DNA of 58,741 bases, taken from contig JAGQOW010000015.1 in NCBI GenBank assembly GCA_020427155.1, forward strand, positions 1 through 58,741. Direction: 5' to 3'. How positions within the stretch are numbered: position 1 is the first letter of the stretch; every line of letters begins with the position of its first letter. The stretch is from Planctomycetales bacterium (lineage in GTDB: Bacteria; Planctomycetota; Planctomycetia; Pirellulales; Lacipirellulaceae). Positions 37,295 to 45,691 of this stretch are shown here, piece by piece. Below the pieces are notes generated by a model. It was not told the origin of the DNA. It was given only the letters and a program-made list of their open reading frames with translations, and did not search any database. A program made the translations under genes and the position numbers.

Positions 37295-38920
37295 CTAGCT
37301 GCCAGTTCTTTGCTTTGTCAGTTCAATTGCTTTGAGAAGCCCCCGGGCTTTGTTGAGCGTTTCCTGATACTCTTTTGCGGGGACACTGTCGGCAACGATG
37401 CCTGCCCCGGCCTGGACGTAGGCAGTGTTGTTCTGAATGACGACGGTTCGCAGCGCAATGCAGGTGTCCATGTTGCCGGCGAAGTCGATATAACCCACCG
37501 CACCCGCGTACGGACCGCGGCGATTGGGTTCGAGGCTATCGATGATTTCCATGGCACGGACCTTGGGCGCTCCTGACACGGTTCCTGCTGGCAAGCAAGC
37601 GGCCAAAGCGTCGAATGAATCGCAGCCTTCGCGTAGTTGTCCGCAGACGTTCGAAGTGATGTGCATTACGTGGCTGTAGCGTTCGATCACCATGACGTCC
37701 GAGATTTCGACCGAGCCATACCTGGCAACTCGCCCGACGTCGTTGCGTCCCAAATCGACGAGCATTACATGTTCAGCCCGTTCTTTGGGATCGGCAAGCA
37801 GTTCTGCAGCGAGTCGTTGATCTTCCAGGTCATTTGCTCCGCGCGGTCGGGTACCTGCGAGCGGCCGCACGGTGACGCGCCCGTCGACTACCCGCACCAT
37901 GATTTCAGGTGAACTGCCCACGAGGGTCAGTTCGGGCGTACGCAGGTAGAACATGAACGGGCTGGGGTTCACCACGCGGAGCGTGCGATAGAGTTCAAAG
38001 GGAGGCAGCTTGAGCGGAACTTGCAAACGTTGGCTGATGACCACCTGAAAGATGTCGCCTGCGCGGATGTATTCGACGCATTTGCGTACGGCATCTTCAA
38101 ACTGCTGCTTGGAGAAATTTGATTTGTAGTCGAGTGTCAAGTCGCCGCTGGTATCGATGTCTGCCAGATGTAGCGAATCGTCTGGCGAGTCGAGCAGCTC
38201 GACGAGTCGATCGACTCGTTGGCAGGCTACTTCGTAAGAGCATTTCCGGTCGGCGGCACTTCCAGATCGGACGTCGGCCAGCGCCAAAACGATCACGGTT
38301 TTTTGCACGTGATCGAAGACCACCATATGATCATAAAACGCGAACCAGAGATCGGGGAGCTTCCGATCGTCGTTGGGCGGGTGGGGGAGTCGCTCGACGT
38401 AACGCACCGTATCGTAACCGGCGTAGCCGATTGCGCCTCCAACAAAAGGGGGTAAATCCTTTGGATGAGCAACCCGCATTGCATGCACCAGTTCGCGGAG
38501 GGTTTCCAGCGGATTGGAGCTTTCAAACGACTCGGTCCTCCAGTGCGAACCATCGGCAGCGGAAGTCGCAGTGATATCTGCGGTCGTGGACGGGGCTTGG
38601 GAGCGAGAGACAGTAACTTGCGTCCCGCGGGCAGCAATCTGTAAGAAAGGGTCGCTTGTGAGAAAGCTGTATCTGCCGACCTTTTCACCACCAATCACGC
38701 TCTCGAAGAGACATGCCGAAGAGCCAACGTCAAGCTTGCGAAAAGCTTGCACGGGCGTGAGCGAGTCGCTTACCAATTGTCGATAGACAGGCACGTAATC
38801 GACGCCGTTGGCCAACTCGTCAAACTGTTTGAAGGACGGATTGTACGGCATCGAGTCGGTACAAGTGAAAGGTTCTTGGCTGGGCTGAGAAACGCTGCGG
38901 TCTAGCTTAACACTGTCCAT
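37295..38920 (-). CDS. trpE: Anthranilate synthase component I
   Basis: 541 aa. It makes anthranilate from chorismate and ammonia supplied by TrpG, the first step of tryptophan synthesis. The N-terminal domain has [22 protein letters not shown] and [18 protein letters not shown]. The chorismate-binding domain has the diagnostic [70 protein letters not shown] and [17 protein letters not shown]. The ATG at 38920 is used; an in-frame ATG at 38851 is an alternative. No trpG is next to it. A close relative such as PabB is less likely given the N-terminal regulatory region. Confidence 0.95.
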   Translation of the reverse strand: MDSVKLDRSVSQPSQEPFTCTDSMPYNPSFKQFDELANGVDYVPVYRQLVSDSLTPVQAFRKLDVGSSACLFESVIGGEKVGRYSFLTSDPFLQIAARGTQVTVSRSQAPSTTADITATSAADGSHWRTESFESSNPLETLRELVHAMRVAHPKDLPPFVGGAIGYAGYDTVRYVERLPHPPNDDRKLPDLWFAFYDHMVVFDHVQKTVIVLALADVRSGSAADRKCSYEVACQRVDRLVELLDSPDDSLHLADIDTSGDLTLDYKSNFSKQQFEDAVRKCVEYIRAGDIFQVVISQRLQVPLKLPPFELYRTLRVVNPSPFMFYLRTPELTLVGSSPEIMVRVVDGRVTVRPLAGTRPRGANDLEDQRLAAELLADPKERAEHVMLVDLGRNDVGRVARYGSVEISDVMVIERYSHVMHITSNVCGQLREGCDSFDALAACLPAGTVSGAPKVRAMEIIDSLEPNRRGPYAGAVGYIDFAGNMDTCIALRTVVIQNNTAYVQAGAGIVADSVPAKEYQETLNKARGLLKAIELTKQRTGS

Positions 38921-39305
38921 AGAGAGCTACAACGGCGGACCAATCAACTCGACTTTTTGGAGGGCAAGCTTGTCCTGCGCAAGACGTTACGTCGGCTACC
39001 GCTCACCTTGACACTAGGGGAAGCAGGGCTAGAATCCTCGTAGTTGGTTTGATCGTGGAAGGAATCCCATCTCGGCAAAGACAGTCGAAGCTGGCAAATG
39101 CTGGTCAACCTGCAGACACAAGTGGTTGATCTGAAGTTCGGGCCGTTCTGCCTTGTCGGGTCGATGCCCGGCGCTAGGTTCTTTACGACATCTAGTTTTT
39201 GCAGCAAGAGTCTTTGCGACGTGACCCTTTCGGGTTTGGGCCCTTTGGGAGTTCGGGCAAGGGTTTGCGTTTGGCCTTTTACGTGTACGAAAGTGTGGTG
39301 ACAGG
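38921..39305. other. Divergent intergenic region, no gene seen
   Basis: About 385 bp between divergent trpE and mcsA. It should contain both promoters, but I see no confident -35/-10 pair, leader peptide or trp attenuator-like structure. A short plus-strand frame at 39098-39301 has poor composition. Confidence 0.4.
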
Positions 39306-39845
39306 ATGAAGTGCCAGCGTTGCGAACGACAAGCGACATTTCACATTACCGATCTGATCGATGGGAAGCCGAATGAGTTGCACTTATGCGAAGAGTGCGC
39401 TCAAACGTTCCTTAGTCCAAGTGAGGAAGAGGCTTCGGAAGTGCTGCCTGCGATGGCAGGCTTGCTGGCTCAGCATTTAGCGGTAGGCGAAACAGCAGAT
39501 GACCTGGCGCGGCTTGACCAGCGCTGTTGTCCGATCTGCGGCATTTCATTTCTCGAATTTCGCAAGCAGGGCAGATTGGGTTGCCCGCACGATTACGTTT
39601 ATTTTGCCGACGAGCTTGAGCCCTTGCTGATCAATATTCACGATCAATCACATCATATTGGGAAAGTGCCCAAGCGATGCTCGCAAGGAGCAGACCAACA
39701 GACACAGCTGATCCGTCTGAGGCGAGAGATGAAAGAGGCGATCGCAACCGAAAATTACGAGGAAGCTTCTAAGCTGAGAGATCAGATTCGCGAGATCAGC
39801 GGTCAAGTTCACCAGGCAGGCGGATCCGAGGGTTTGTCCCAATAA
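39306..39845 (+). CDS. mcsA: McsA-like zinc-finger protein with UvrB/C motif
   Basis: 179 aa. Cys pairs at the N-terminus (CQRC, CEEC) and further on (CPIC and a later GCPHDYVYF) look like zinc-binding knuckles. The C-terminus (QTQLIRLRREMKEAIATENYEEASKLRDQIREI) is a UvrB/UvrC coiled-coil motif. This layout is that of McsA, the partner and activator of the protein arginine kinase McsB, and the mcsB gene follows 28 bp downstream. In Bacillus the pair marks damaged proteins and the repressor CtsR for ClpCP degradation; no ctsR or clpC gene is in this window. Confidence 0.93.
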   Translation: MKCQRCERQATFHITDLIDGKPNELHLCEECAQTFLSPSEEEASEVLPAMAGLLAQHLAVGETADDLARLDQRCCPICGISFLEFRKQGRLGCPHDYVYFADELEPLLINIHDQSHHIGKVPKRCSQGADQQTQLIRLRREMKEAIATENYEEASKLRDQIREISGQVHQAGGSEGLSQ

Positions 39846-39873
39846 GAGCACTGATCAAAGTTACGGCGAAACT

Positions 39874-40962
39874 ATGGAACTAGACGGATTAGCAAACTCG
39901 AGCGGTGAGTGGTTAAAGGGATCAGGTCCCGAGTCGGATATTGTTGTCAGCAGCCGCATTCGCTTGGCACGAAATCTGGCGGACTTCCCCTTTATCTCTC
40001 GCGCGACTGAAGCTGATCGGACAGAAATCGAGAGGAGCTTGCACGGCCGAGTCGAAGAGTTGCGGGCTTCGGGCGAGGTGCCAACGAGTACGTTCTACAT
40101 TAACGTCGAGGAGCTGGAAGGGATTGATCGCCAGTTCTTGGTGGAGCGGCAGCTGATCAGCCGAGAACACGCGGAGAGCGAAGGGGCGAGGGCCGTGTTG
40201 GTCGATCCTGACGAGCGATTCAGCGTAATGATTAACGAAGAAGATCATCTTCGCTTTCAGGTAATGCAAAGCGGGCTGAGCCTGGAGTCGGCCTGGGAGC
40301 TAGCCAATCGTCTGGACGATTTGATCGAAGACAAGTTGACTTATGCGTTTAGCGATAAGCTCGGTTATCTGACGGCTTGCCCCACCAATGTTGGCACAGG
40401 ATTGAGGGTGAGCGTCATGCTCCATCTGCCGGCCCTGGTGATTACGCGGCAGATCGAAAAAGTGTTTCGCAGCTTGCAGAAGATCAACCTCGCGGTGCGT
40501 GGGTTGTATGGCGAGGGCTCGCAGGCGATGGGAGATTTTTATCAGGTGAGCAACCAGATTACGCTGGGGCAGACCGAAGAAGAGCTGACAAAGAAGGTGG
40601 CAGATGTCGTGCCGGTGCTTATCGACTATGAGCGTCAGGCCAGGGAATTTCTGGTGCGAGAAAGCCACGAAACGCTTCACGATCGGGTGAGTCGCGCGTA
40701 TGGTATCTTGCGGACTGCTCAAACGATCAGCTCCGAAGAAACTATGCACCTGCTTTCTAGTGTTCGCATGGGAGTAAATCTCGGGTTGATCGGCGAGCTA
40801 CCGATTCCCACGATCAATAAGCTCTTTATCCACACGCAGCCCGCCCATCTGCAGAAGATCGCCGGGAGCGAGCTTGAATCGACCGAGCGGAATATCGAAC
40901 GGGCCAGTTATCTGCGTCGACATCTCGAAATCGACAAGCCGGGCAATCCGTCGAAGAACTAA
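39874..40962 (+). CDS. mcsB: Protein arginine kinase McsB
   Basis: 362 aa, related to ATP:guanido phosphotransferases such as creatine and arginine kinase. Clear motifs are VVSSRIRLARNLADFPF near residue 25, the lack of the long eukaryotic N-domain, YLTACPTNVGTGLRVSVMLHLPAL (the catalytic Cys in CPTNxGTGxR), and LGQTEEELTKKVADVV. It phosphorylates arginines in proteins, marking them for Clp-dependent degradation in Gram-positives. It is encoded right after McsA on the same strand, which confirms the pair. Targets in planctomycetes are not known from this sequence. Confidence 0.95.
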   Translation: MELDGLANSSGEWLKGSGPESDIVVSSRIRLARNLADFPFISRATEADRTEIERSLHGRVEELRASGEVPTSTFYINVEELEGIDRQFLVERQLISREHAESEGARAVLVDPDERFSVMINEEDHLRFQVMQSGLSLESAWELANRLDDLIEDKLTYAFSDKLGYLTACPTNVGTGLRVSVMLHLPALVITRQIEKVFRSLQKINLAVRGLYGEGSQAMGDFYQVSNQITLGQTEEELTKKVADVVPVLIDYERQAREFLVRESHETLHDRVSRAYGILRTAQTISSEETMHLLSSVRMGVNLGLIGELPIPTINKLFIHTQPAHLQKIAGSELESTERNIERASYLRRHLEIDKPGNPSKN

Positions 40963-41004
40963 AGGCTCTGCTGGTGCGAGGTCTGGTGCGTCAAGAGATT
41001 CTCG

Positions 41005-41826
41005 TCAATGGATATTGATATTCTCTAGACCTTCCTCGCAGGGCGGGAACTGAGGATTCAGCTTTTCAAGAGTTGCGCGCAGGAGTCGGCTGACCGTCAT
41101 GTTGCGGTACCACTTGCGATCGGACGGAATAATTTGCCAGGGGGCAAGTTTTGTATTGCACCGGGTAAGGGCGTCCTCGTAGGCTCTCTGGTAGTCGTCC
41201 CAGCGGGCCCGTTCGGCAATGTCGGCTTTGCTGAACTTCCAACGCTTGTTGGGATTGTCTAGTCGAGCTTGGAGACGCTCTTTCTGTTCTTCCTTGCTGA
41301 TATGCAAGAAGCATTTGATGATGGTCACCCCGGCATCGATCATCAGTTGCTCAAAATCATTGATGCGATCAAAACGGGTTGCCAACTCCGACTCAGGAAC
41401 CAGCTTGTGTACCCGCACGACAAGGACATCTTCATAGTGCGAGCGATTGAAGATGCCAATGTTTCCGCGTCTTGGTACGGCATGGTGGATACGCCAGAGA
41501 AAATCGTGATCGAGTTCCAAATCGCTGGGTTGCTTGAAAGGTACGATCTGACAGCTTTGCGGATTGATGCCGGTCATGACCGTGCGAATGGTTCCATCTT
41601 TCCCAGCCGTATCCATCCCTTGCAGGATGAGGAGCACAGCGCGGCGGTTTTCGGCGTAGAGCCTATATGCCAGGTCGCGACTGATCGCGGTGTTTTCTCT
41701 GATTGCTTCACGAGCCGACTGCTTGGTCCAATTGCCTTCGATATACCGCGCGTCGAAATCGGCCAGGCGGATCTGGGAGCCTGGAGAAACACTTAGTGGT
41801 TGGGTCATCTGAGAGTCCGTAGGCAA
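41005..41826 (-). CDS. Polyphosphate kinase 2 family
   Basis: 273 aa, cytoplasmic. The Walker A motif is GMDTAGKDGTI near residue 72 and the Walker B region is GIFNRSHYEDVLVVRVHKL. A lid segment with RARLDNPNKRWKFSKADIAERARWDDY and the closing KWYRNMTVSRLLRATLEKLNP follow. This is the single-domain PPK2 layout, which transfers phosphate between polyphosphate and AMP, ADP or other nucleotides. The absence of a long N-terminal extension suggests class I or III; assigning the class needs a tree. It converges with mcsB. Confidence 0.93.
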   Translation of the reverse strand: MPTDSQMTQPLSVSPGSQIRLADFDARYIEGNWTKQSAREAIRENTAISRDLAYRLYAENRRAVLLILQGMDTAGKDGTIRTVMTGINPQSCQIVPFKQPSDLELDHDFLWRIHHAVPRRGNIGIFNRSHYEDVLVVRVHKLVPESELATRFDRINDFEQLMIDAGVTIIKCFLHISKEEQKERLQARLDNPNKRWKFSKADIAERARWDDYQRAYEDALTRCNTKLAPWQIIPSDRKWYRNMTVSRLLRATLEKLNPQFPPCEEGLENINIH

Positions 41827-41899
41827 GGTGTTTGAAGAGTTGGGTCGTCTTCAGGATAATCCATCGAGGCAAGGTTTTTGAGAGGACGGGAGGAGCTTT

Positions 41900-42082
41900 T
41901 TATTCCGACTCGCTCCAGCTCGAAACTTCGCCCGTGGGGTCGATTTCGACCCGGATGATGTTGGCGTGGCAGCAGACGGGGCAGTCTTCGACGTATTCTT
42001 GGGAGAAACCGGCAGAAAGATCGACGGGAATGACGATTTCTTCGCCGCAACTGTCGCAAATGTATTGGGCATCGTCATTCAC
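41900..42082 (-). CDS. CPXCG-motif cysteine-rich small protein
   Basis: 60 aa. It carries CDSCGEEIVIPVDLSAG and a second Cys pair in DCPVCCHANIIRVEID, the arrangement of the small Cys_rich_CPXG family, which probably binds one zinc. The function is unknown. It is encoded on the same strand as PPK2, about 70 bp upstream of it, and could be co-transcribed. Despite its short length, the motif match makes it a real gene. Confidence 0.9.
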   Translation of the reverse strand: MNDDAQYICDSCGEEIVIPVDLSAGFSQEYVEDCPVCCHANIIRVEIDPTGEVSSWSESE

Positions 42083-42198
42083 GAACTAGAATCCGTGGGG
42101 TGAACTGCGGAACGAGGGTGCTACAATAGAGGTATCTCGCTCGCGAGTCTGCGTCAACCTGCCCTCCCCTTCCTTCGCTTCCCCTTGGAATTGCTTCG

Positions 42199-43614
42199 AT
42201 GACTGTACGTAGCAAAGTAATGGCGGGGATTCTGACGGGGTTGTCGCTCGCGGCCTTATGTACGACGGTCTACTTGACTTGGACTTCTTGGAACGCTGAA
42301 CCTGTAGCCGGTTGTGCGGCGGGCGGTGCGGTCGATTGCGACCATGTGTTAAACAGCCGATGGTCGCGTTGGATGGGTATTCCGGTGAGCCTCTTCGGGG
42401 CGATGGTCTATGCCGGCCTGTTGGCGGTTAGTTGGCCTGCCGCAAGACGTCCTTGGAGCCTTGCGGGCAGCGGATTGCTGCTGCTCGCTCTGTTGGCTGC
42501 CGGCGCAGCCACTTGGTTTATTGCAATCCAAGTGTTTCTGTTGCAGAGCTATTGCTACTACTGTCTTGGGGTTCATTTCTGTGGACTCCTGGTTGCGGCG
42601 ATCACGCTGTTGTTGATTCAAGACGGAGCGACGCCGAGAGCCGATCTGGATCAGATGCGGGCCTTATTAGGGGTGAACGCCACGGCAGCTGCGTCGACAC
42701 CGGAAGATAGCTCAGTTGCCGTGGGACGCTTTCATCCTATTATCGCGACTAGTATCGCTGCGGTCGGGCTCACCGCTTTGATTGGCGGACAGTACTTCGT
42801 TGCCGAAGAGACGATGGTAGTGGAATCGTTTGAAGTCGTGGCAGAGCCAGTTAATTCAGATCCCGATGAGCCTTCCGCCGAGCCGGCGCCTGCCTTCGAA
42901 CAGGAGCCCGCGCCTGTTTCGCAGGAGCCGGAAGAGGACACGACGTTTGAGTCGGTTGCCACGGAACTGGATGGGTTGTTCGACGAGCCCGAGCAAAACA
43001 AATTGGCAGCCGGATTGGCTTCGCGGCAGGTGTTCTTTCAAGGCTTGAAACGTTCGATCGATGTTGGGGACTATCCTGTGGTCGGTAATCCCAATGCTCC
43101 GATAGTGCTCGTCGAGATGCTGGACTACACGTGCCGACATTGTCGGCACTTTCACCACTTCGTTTCTTTGACGCTCGAACGGTACGGCGATCAGGTCGCC
43201 TTCGCGATTCAGCATGTGCCGCTGAGTACGCAGTGTAACCCCAATATGACTAAGGACAGTCCGGAAAAGAAGAATGCTTGCGATTACTCTAAGCTGGCGA
43301 TTAGTGTGTGGAAACTGGCCCCGGAAAAGTTCCCCGAATTTCATGATTGGCTCATGGAGTCTGAAAAGCCACCGTCGGTCATCAGTGCTCGTAAGCGGGC
43401 TGTCCAACTTGCCGGGGAAGAAATCCTGCTGGATGATGCGCTGAAAGCAGACGTTGGTCAGCGAATTGCTGAGCAGTGTGATGTGCTGCATCAGTTGAAA
43501 GTTGGTCTCCCAGTTTTGTTCACACACCGGAATGTGATTAAAGGGGTGCCCACAGCCGACTCGCAGTGGACCGAGTTTCTCGAAAAAGAGTTGGGCGCCA
43601 AACCGGGACCGTAG
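42199..43614 (+). CDS. VKOR-DsbA-type fusion (disulfide formation)
   Basis: 471 aa. The N-terminal part (residues about 1-150) has four to five membrane helices and the vitamin K epoxide reductase pattern: a luminal Cys pair in GCAAGGAVDCDH, SRWSRWMGIPVSLFG and the active CYYC near residue 119. A fifth hydrophobic segment (about 180-200) and a long acidic, proline-rich linker follow. The C-terminal thioredoxin-fold domain has the active site CRHC near residue 312 and the cis-Pro region GLPVLF. Such fusions reoxidise the DsbA-like domain through VKOR and quinone, making disulfides in exported proteins, which fits a genome rich in secreted proteins. Confidence 0.93.
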   Translation: MTVRSKVMAGILTGLSLAALCTTVYLTWTSWNAEPVAGCAAGGAVDCDHVLNSRWSRWMGIPVSLFGAMVYAGLLAVSWPAARRPWSLAGSGLLLLALLAAGAATWFIAIQVFLLQSYCYYCLGVHFCGLLVAAITLLLIQDGATPRADLDQMRALLGVNATAAASTPEDSSVAVGRFHPIIATSIAAVGLTALIGGQYFVAEETMVVESFEVVAEPVNSDPDEPSAEPAPAFEQEPAPVSQEPEEDTTFESVATELDGLFDEPEQNKLAAGLASRQVFFQGLKRSIDVGDYPVVGNPNAPIVLVEMLDYTCRHCRHFHHFVSLTLERYGDQVAFAIQHVPLSTQCNPNMTKDSPEKKNACDYSKLAISVWKLAPEKFPEFHDWLMESEKPPSVISARKRAVQLAGEEILLDDALKADVGQRIAEQCDVLHQLKVGLPVLFTHRNVIKGVPTADSQWTEFLEKELGAKPGP

Positions 43615-43666
43615 CGGGGCTGACGGAGCCTTTCCGTTGCGGATGTTAAGTAAGACTCGCCCCGGC

Positions 43667-45064
43667 TCAATCTTCTGCCCGGCTGCCATCGCCGCACATC
43701 CGTACGATGCAAGGATCGAATTGGGCGACGATTTCGACGAGATCTCGCTGAGCGGCCATTACCTGGTGAATGTCTTTATAGACTCCAGGCACTTCGTCGG
43801 AACCTGCGGCAAGCACTTCGATGCCGCGGTCTGCCAGCTCGTGTTTTATCTGGCTGAAACGGAATGTATCTTTGGCTTGTCGTCGCGACATTTTGCGGCC
43901 TGCGCCATGGGCGGCCGACGCGAGACTGGCAGGATTGCCAAGGCCGCGCACGACGAAGGCCGGAGTAGCCATGGAGCCGGGAATCACTCCCAGCACTCCC
44001 TGTCCGGCTGGGGTGGCCCCTTTGCGATGGACGACGACCTGCTTGCCCTGGTGTCGTTCGAGCCAGGCAAAGTTGTGATGGTTTTCGATTCCTGCAATTG
44101 CGTGGGCTCCCAGCAATTTCGAGACCAGGCGATGGATGACCGCGTGGTTGGCGGCGGCGTAGTCGCCCATGAGATTCATAGCGGCCCAGTATTCTTGCCC
44201 GGCATCACTGGCGAGATCGAGCCATGCCAGACGTCCCAGGTTCTGGAATCGCTTTGGCAGCAGCCGCTGAGCAAGCTGGCTGTAGGTGCTGCAAACGGCT
44301 GCGCCGACGCCGCGGCTGCCGCTGTGACTCAGTAGCGAAACGTACTTTCCGGCATCGAGTCCCAATTGCTCGTCGCGTTGTTTGAGAGTGAGCGTGCCAA
44401 ACTCGACGAAATGATTGCCCGAGCCGGAGGTGCCGAGTTGCTTCCAGGCGGTGTCCTTTTTCTCTCGGGTAATTCGAGTAATGTTCCAATCGGCATCCAG
44501 TACTTCATGCGATTGTGCCGGACTGTGAGTGCATCCTACGCCGAAGCGAGTTCCTTTTTCGAGAGCAACTCGGAACTGTTCGCGGCTCTCTGTTAAAGCG
44601 TCGGTCGGCATATCGAGCACAGAAAGCTTCATTCTGCAAGCAATGTCGACTCCCACGGCGTAGGGGATGACAGCATCTTCGCAGGCCAGTACACCGCCTA
44701 TAGGCAGGCCATAGCCGATATGCGCGTCGGGCATTAGTGCAGCCCCGACCGCCGAGGGTACCCGACAGGCATCGCGCATCTGAGCATGAGCACCAGGATC
44801 GATATCGGACCCCCAGGTCTGGTAAGTGATGGGAGCGTGGACAACCTGAGTCGCTTCGTCTTCCAATGCCTGAGCGAGTCGGCTCCAGATGGGATCGGCG
44901 AGGAAGTTTTCAGGGGCAGCCACGACGTCGGCAATAGTTTGTCGAGCGCGTTTTCCCTTCAGCCCCATGCCAAGATCGGTCGAGGCGGCAATCCGCAACG
45001 CATCGATTGCCGTGGGGACGCAATCGGGAGGGACTCCAAGTTTCTGTAGCTGACGTCGATTCAT
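43667..45064 (-). CDS. rtcB: RtcB family RNA ligase
   Basis: About 465 aa from the ATG at 45064 (MNRRQLQKLG); the longer upstream frame lacks family sequence and overlaps a non-coding element. RtcB joins RNA 2',3'-cyclic phosphate or 3'-phosphate ends to 5'-OH ends with GTP and Mn2+. Metal and catalytic motifs are visible: MPDAHIGYGLPIGGVLA, VGVDIACRMKLSV with the conserved Cys, GTSGSGNHFVEFG, LSHSGSRGVGA, IENHHNFAWLE and VVHRKGATPAGQG. This appears to be the planctomycete paralogue type, since GVDIACRM replaces the more common DIGCG. No rtcA is adjacent. Confidence 0.93.
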   Translation of the reverse strand: MNRRQLQKLGVPPDCVPTAIDALRIAASTDLGMGLKGKRARQTIADVVAAPENFLADPIWSRLAQALEDEATQVVHAPITYQTWGSDIDPGAHAQMRDACRVPSAVGAALMPDAHIGYGLPIGGVLACEDAVIPYAVGVDIACRMKLSVLDMPTDALTESREQFRVALEKGTRFGVGCTHSPAQSHEVLDADWNITRITREKKDTAWKQLGTSGSGNHFVEFGTLTLKQRDEQLGLDAGKYVSLLSHSGSRGVGAAVCSTYSQLAQRLLPKRFQNLGRLAWLDLASDAGQEYWAAMNLMGDYAAANHAVIHRLVSKLLGAHAIAGIENHHNFAWLERHQGKQVVVHRKGATPAGQGVLGVIPGSMATPAFVVRGLGNPASLASAAHGAGRKMSRRQAKDTFRFSQIKHELADRGIEVLAAGSDEVPGVYKDIHQVMAAQRDLVEIVAQFDPCIVRMCGDGSRAED

Positions 45065-45242
45065 CAATCGCTGCACTCTAGCAGGGCCTATCGGTAGATT
45101 ATTGGGAAATGGCGGGCCAAGGGGCAGCGCTATCGTCGATAATATCCCGGAAAAGTTAAAAAGGCCCCTGAACCTAAGTTCTGTCGAGACGATCCTTTGG
45201 GAAGACCCGCAATGGTCTGGCGGGGTTCTCTCAGATCGATAT

Positions 45243-45272
45243 TGCTTTGATCGAGGAAGTTTTGAGTATAAT
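45243..45272 (+). promoter_or_regulatory. Putative promoter of the 45.3-45.6 kb RNA element
   Basis: A consensus TATAAT (45267-45272) lies 18 nt after TTGCTT (45243-45248). A start near 45279 would give a transcript of about 315 nt ending at the terminator at 45556-45599. Confidence 0.45.
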
Positions 45273-45382
45273 GCAACCGTGGGTCGTGCGAACGCAGCAC
45301 GACGGGCAAACCTGGCCGCGAGCAACTCTTTGGCAGATCCTGTCTCGCCGCCATTAACCCAGTAAAGGAAGGAGGTGGTTCG

Positions 45383-45424
45383 TTGATCGATTATCATATA
45401 CGCCAGTGGGGTGGTATCCGTTGA
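45383..45424 (+). CDS. Possible 13-residue leader peptide
   Basis: A TTG start sits 4 nt after AAGGAGGTGG, which matches the anti-Shine-Dalgarno of 16S rRNA over nine or more bases, the strongest such site noticed in the window. The frame reads (M)IDYHIRQWGGIR and ends with TGA. Its last codons and stop lie in a predicted helix. A 28-codon frame just upstream (45271-45357) is weaker. Translation is not proven. Confidence 0.35.
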   Translation: MIDYHIRQWGGIR

Positions 45425-45555
45425 CCACCGGCGGGTTGTCCATGTGACACCACCCACCACCTGCTTCTGAGTGCCCGCCCTGCCCTGTCCTTTTTGTTTA
45501 AGGTGCCTTGCTTGTCAAGGTAGGGGTACTGGGCCTGTTCTCAAGGCAAAACGAC

Positions 45556-45599
45556 ACAGCCCGGTCGCCGCTTCTCGGAGACCGGGCTGTTCTTTGTTT
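45556..45599 (+). terminator. Rho-independent terminator
   Basis: Arms 45556-45566 (ACAGCCCGGTC) and 45580-45590 (GACCGGGCTGT) are perfectly complementary over 11 bp with a 13-nt loop, followed by TCTTTGTTT. It lies about 90 bp before the gene at 45692. Confidence 0.88.
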
Positions 45600-45691
45600 G
45601 GCGGATCCGAGGATCGTTTCTGAAAGCACATCTCGGATGCGTGCTAGCTGGATTCGCTTTCCTCTTGTCAAAAGTACCCTCAGATTGATTC

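Larger units (their letters stand above)
45279..45599 (+). ncRNA. Candidate structured RNA or leader with mini-ORF
   Basis: A gene-free stretch with a promoter-like TATAAT on one side and an intrinsic terminator on the other. In its middle a Shine-Dalgarno sequence AAGGAGGTGG (45369-45378) precedes a 13-codon frame (45383-45424). The end of that frame (45406-45418) can pair with 45446-45457 through about 11 base pairs, and the Shine-Dalgarno bases 45373-45379 (AGGTGGT) can pair with 45456-45462 (ACCACCT). It does not look like tmRNA, RNase P RNA, SRP RNA or a tRNA. It could be a leader controlling the gene at 45692 or a stand-alone small RNA. The pairing was found by eye. Confidence 0.4.

Noticed and set aside
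45065..45460. N-terminal extension of RtcB to 45460
   Set aside because: The added 132 residues have no family similarity, and the stretch overlaps the promoter-like site and mini-ORF on the other strand. The ATG at 45064 fits the family start.
45279..45599. tmRNA, 6S or RNase P RNA at the structured element
   Set aside because: No tRNA-like ends, no conserved RNase P core strings and no long single hairpin typical of 6S; left as an unassigned candidate RNA.
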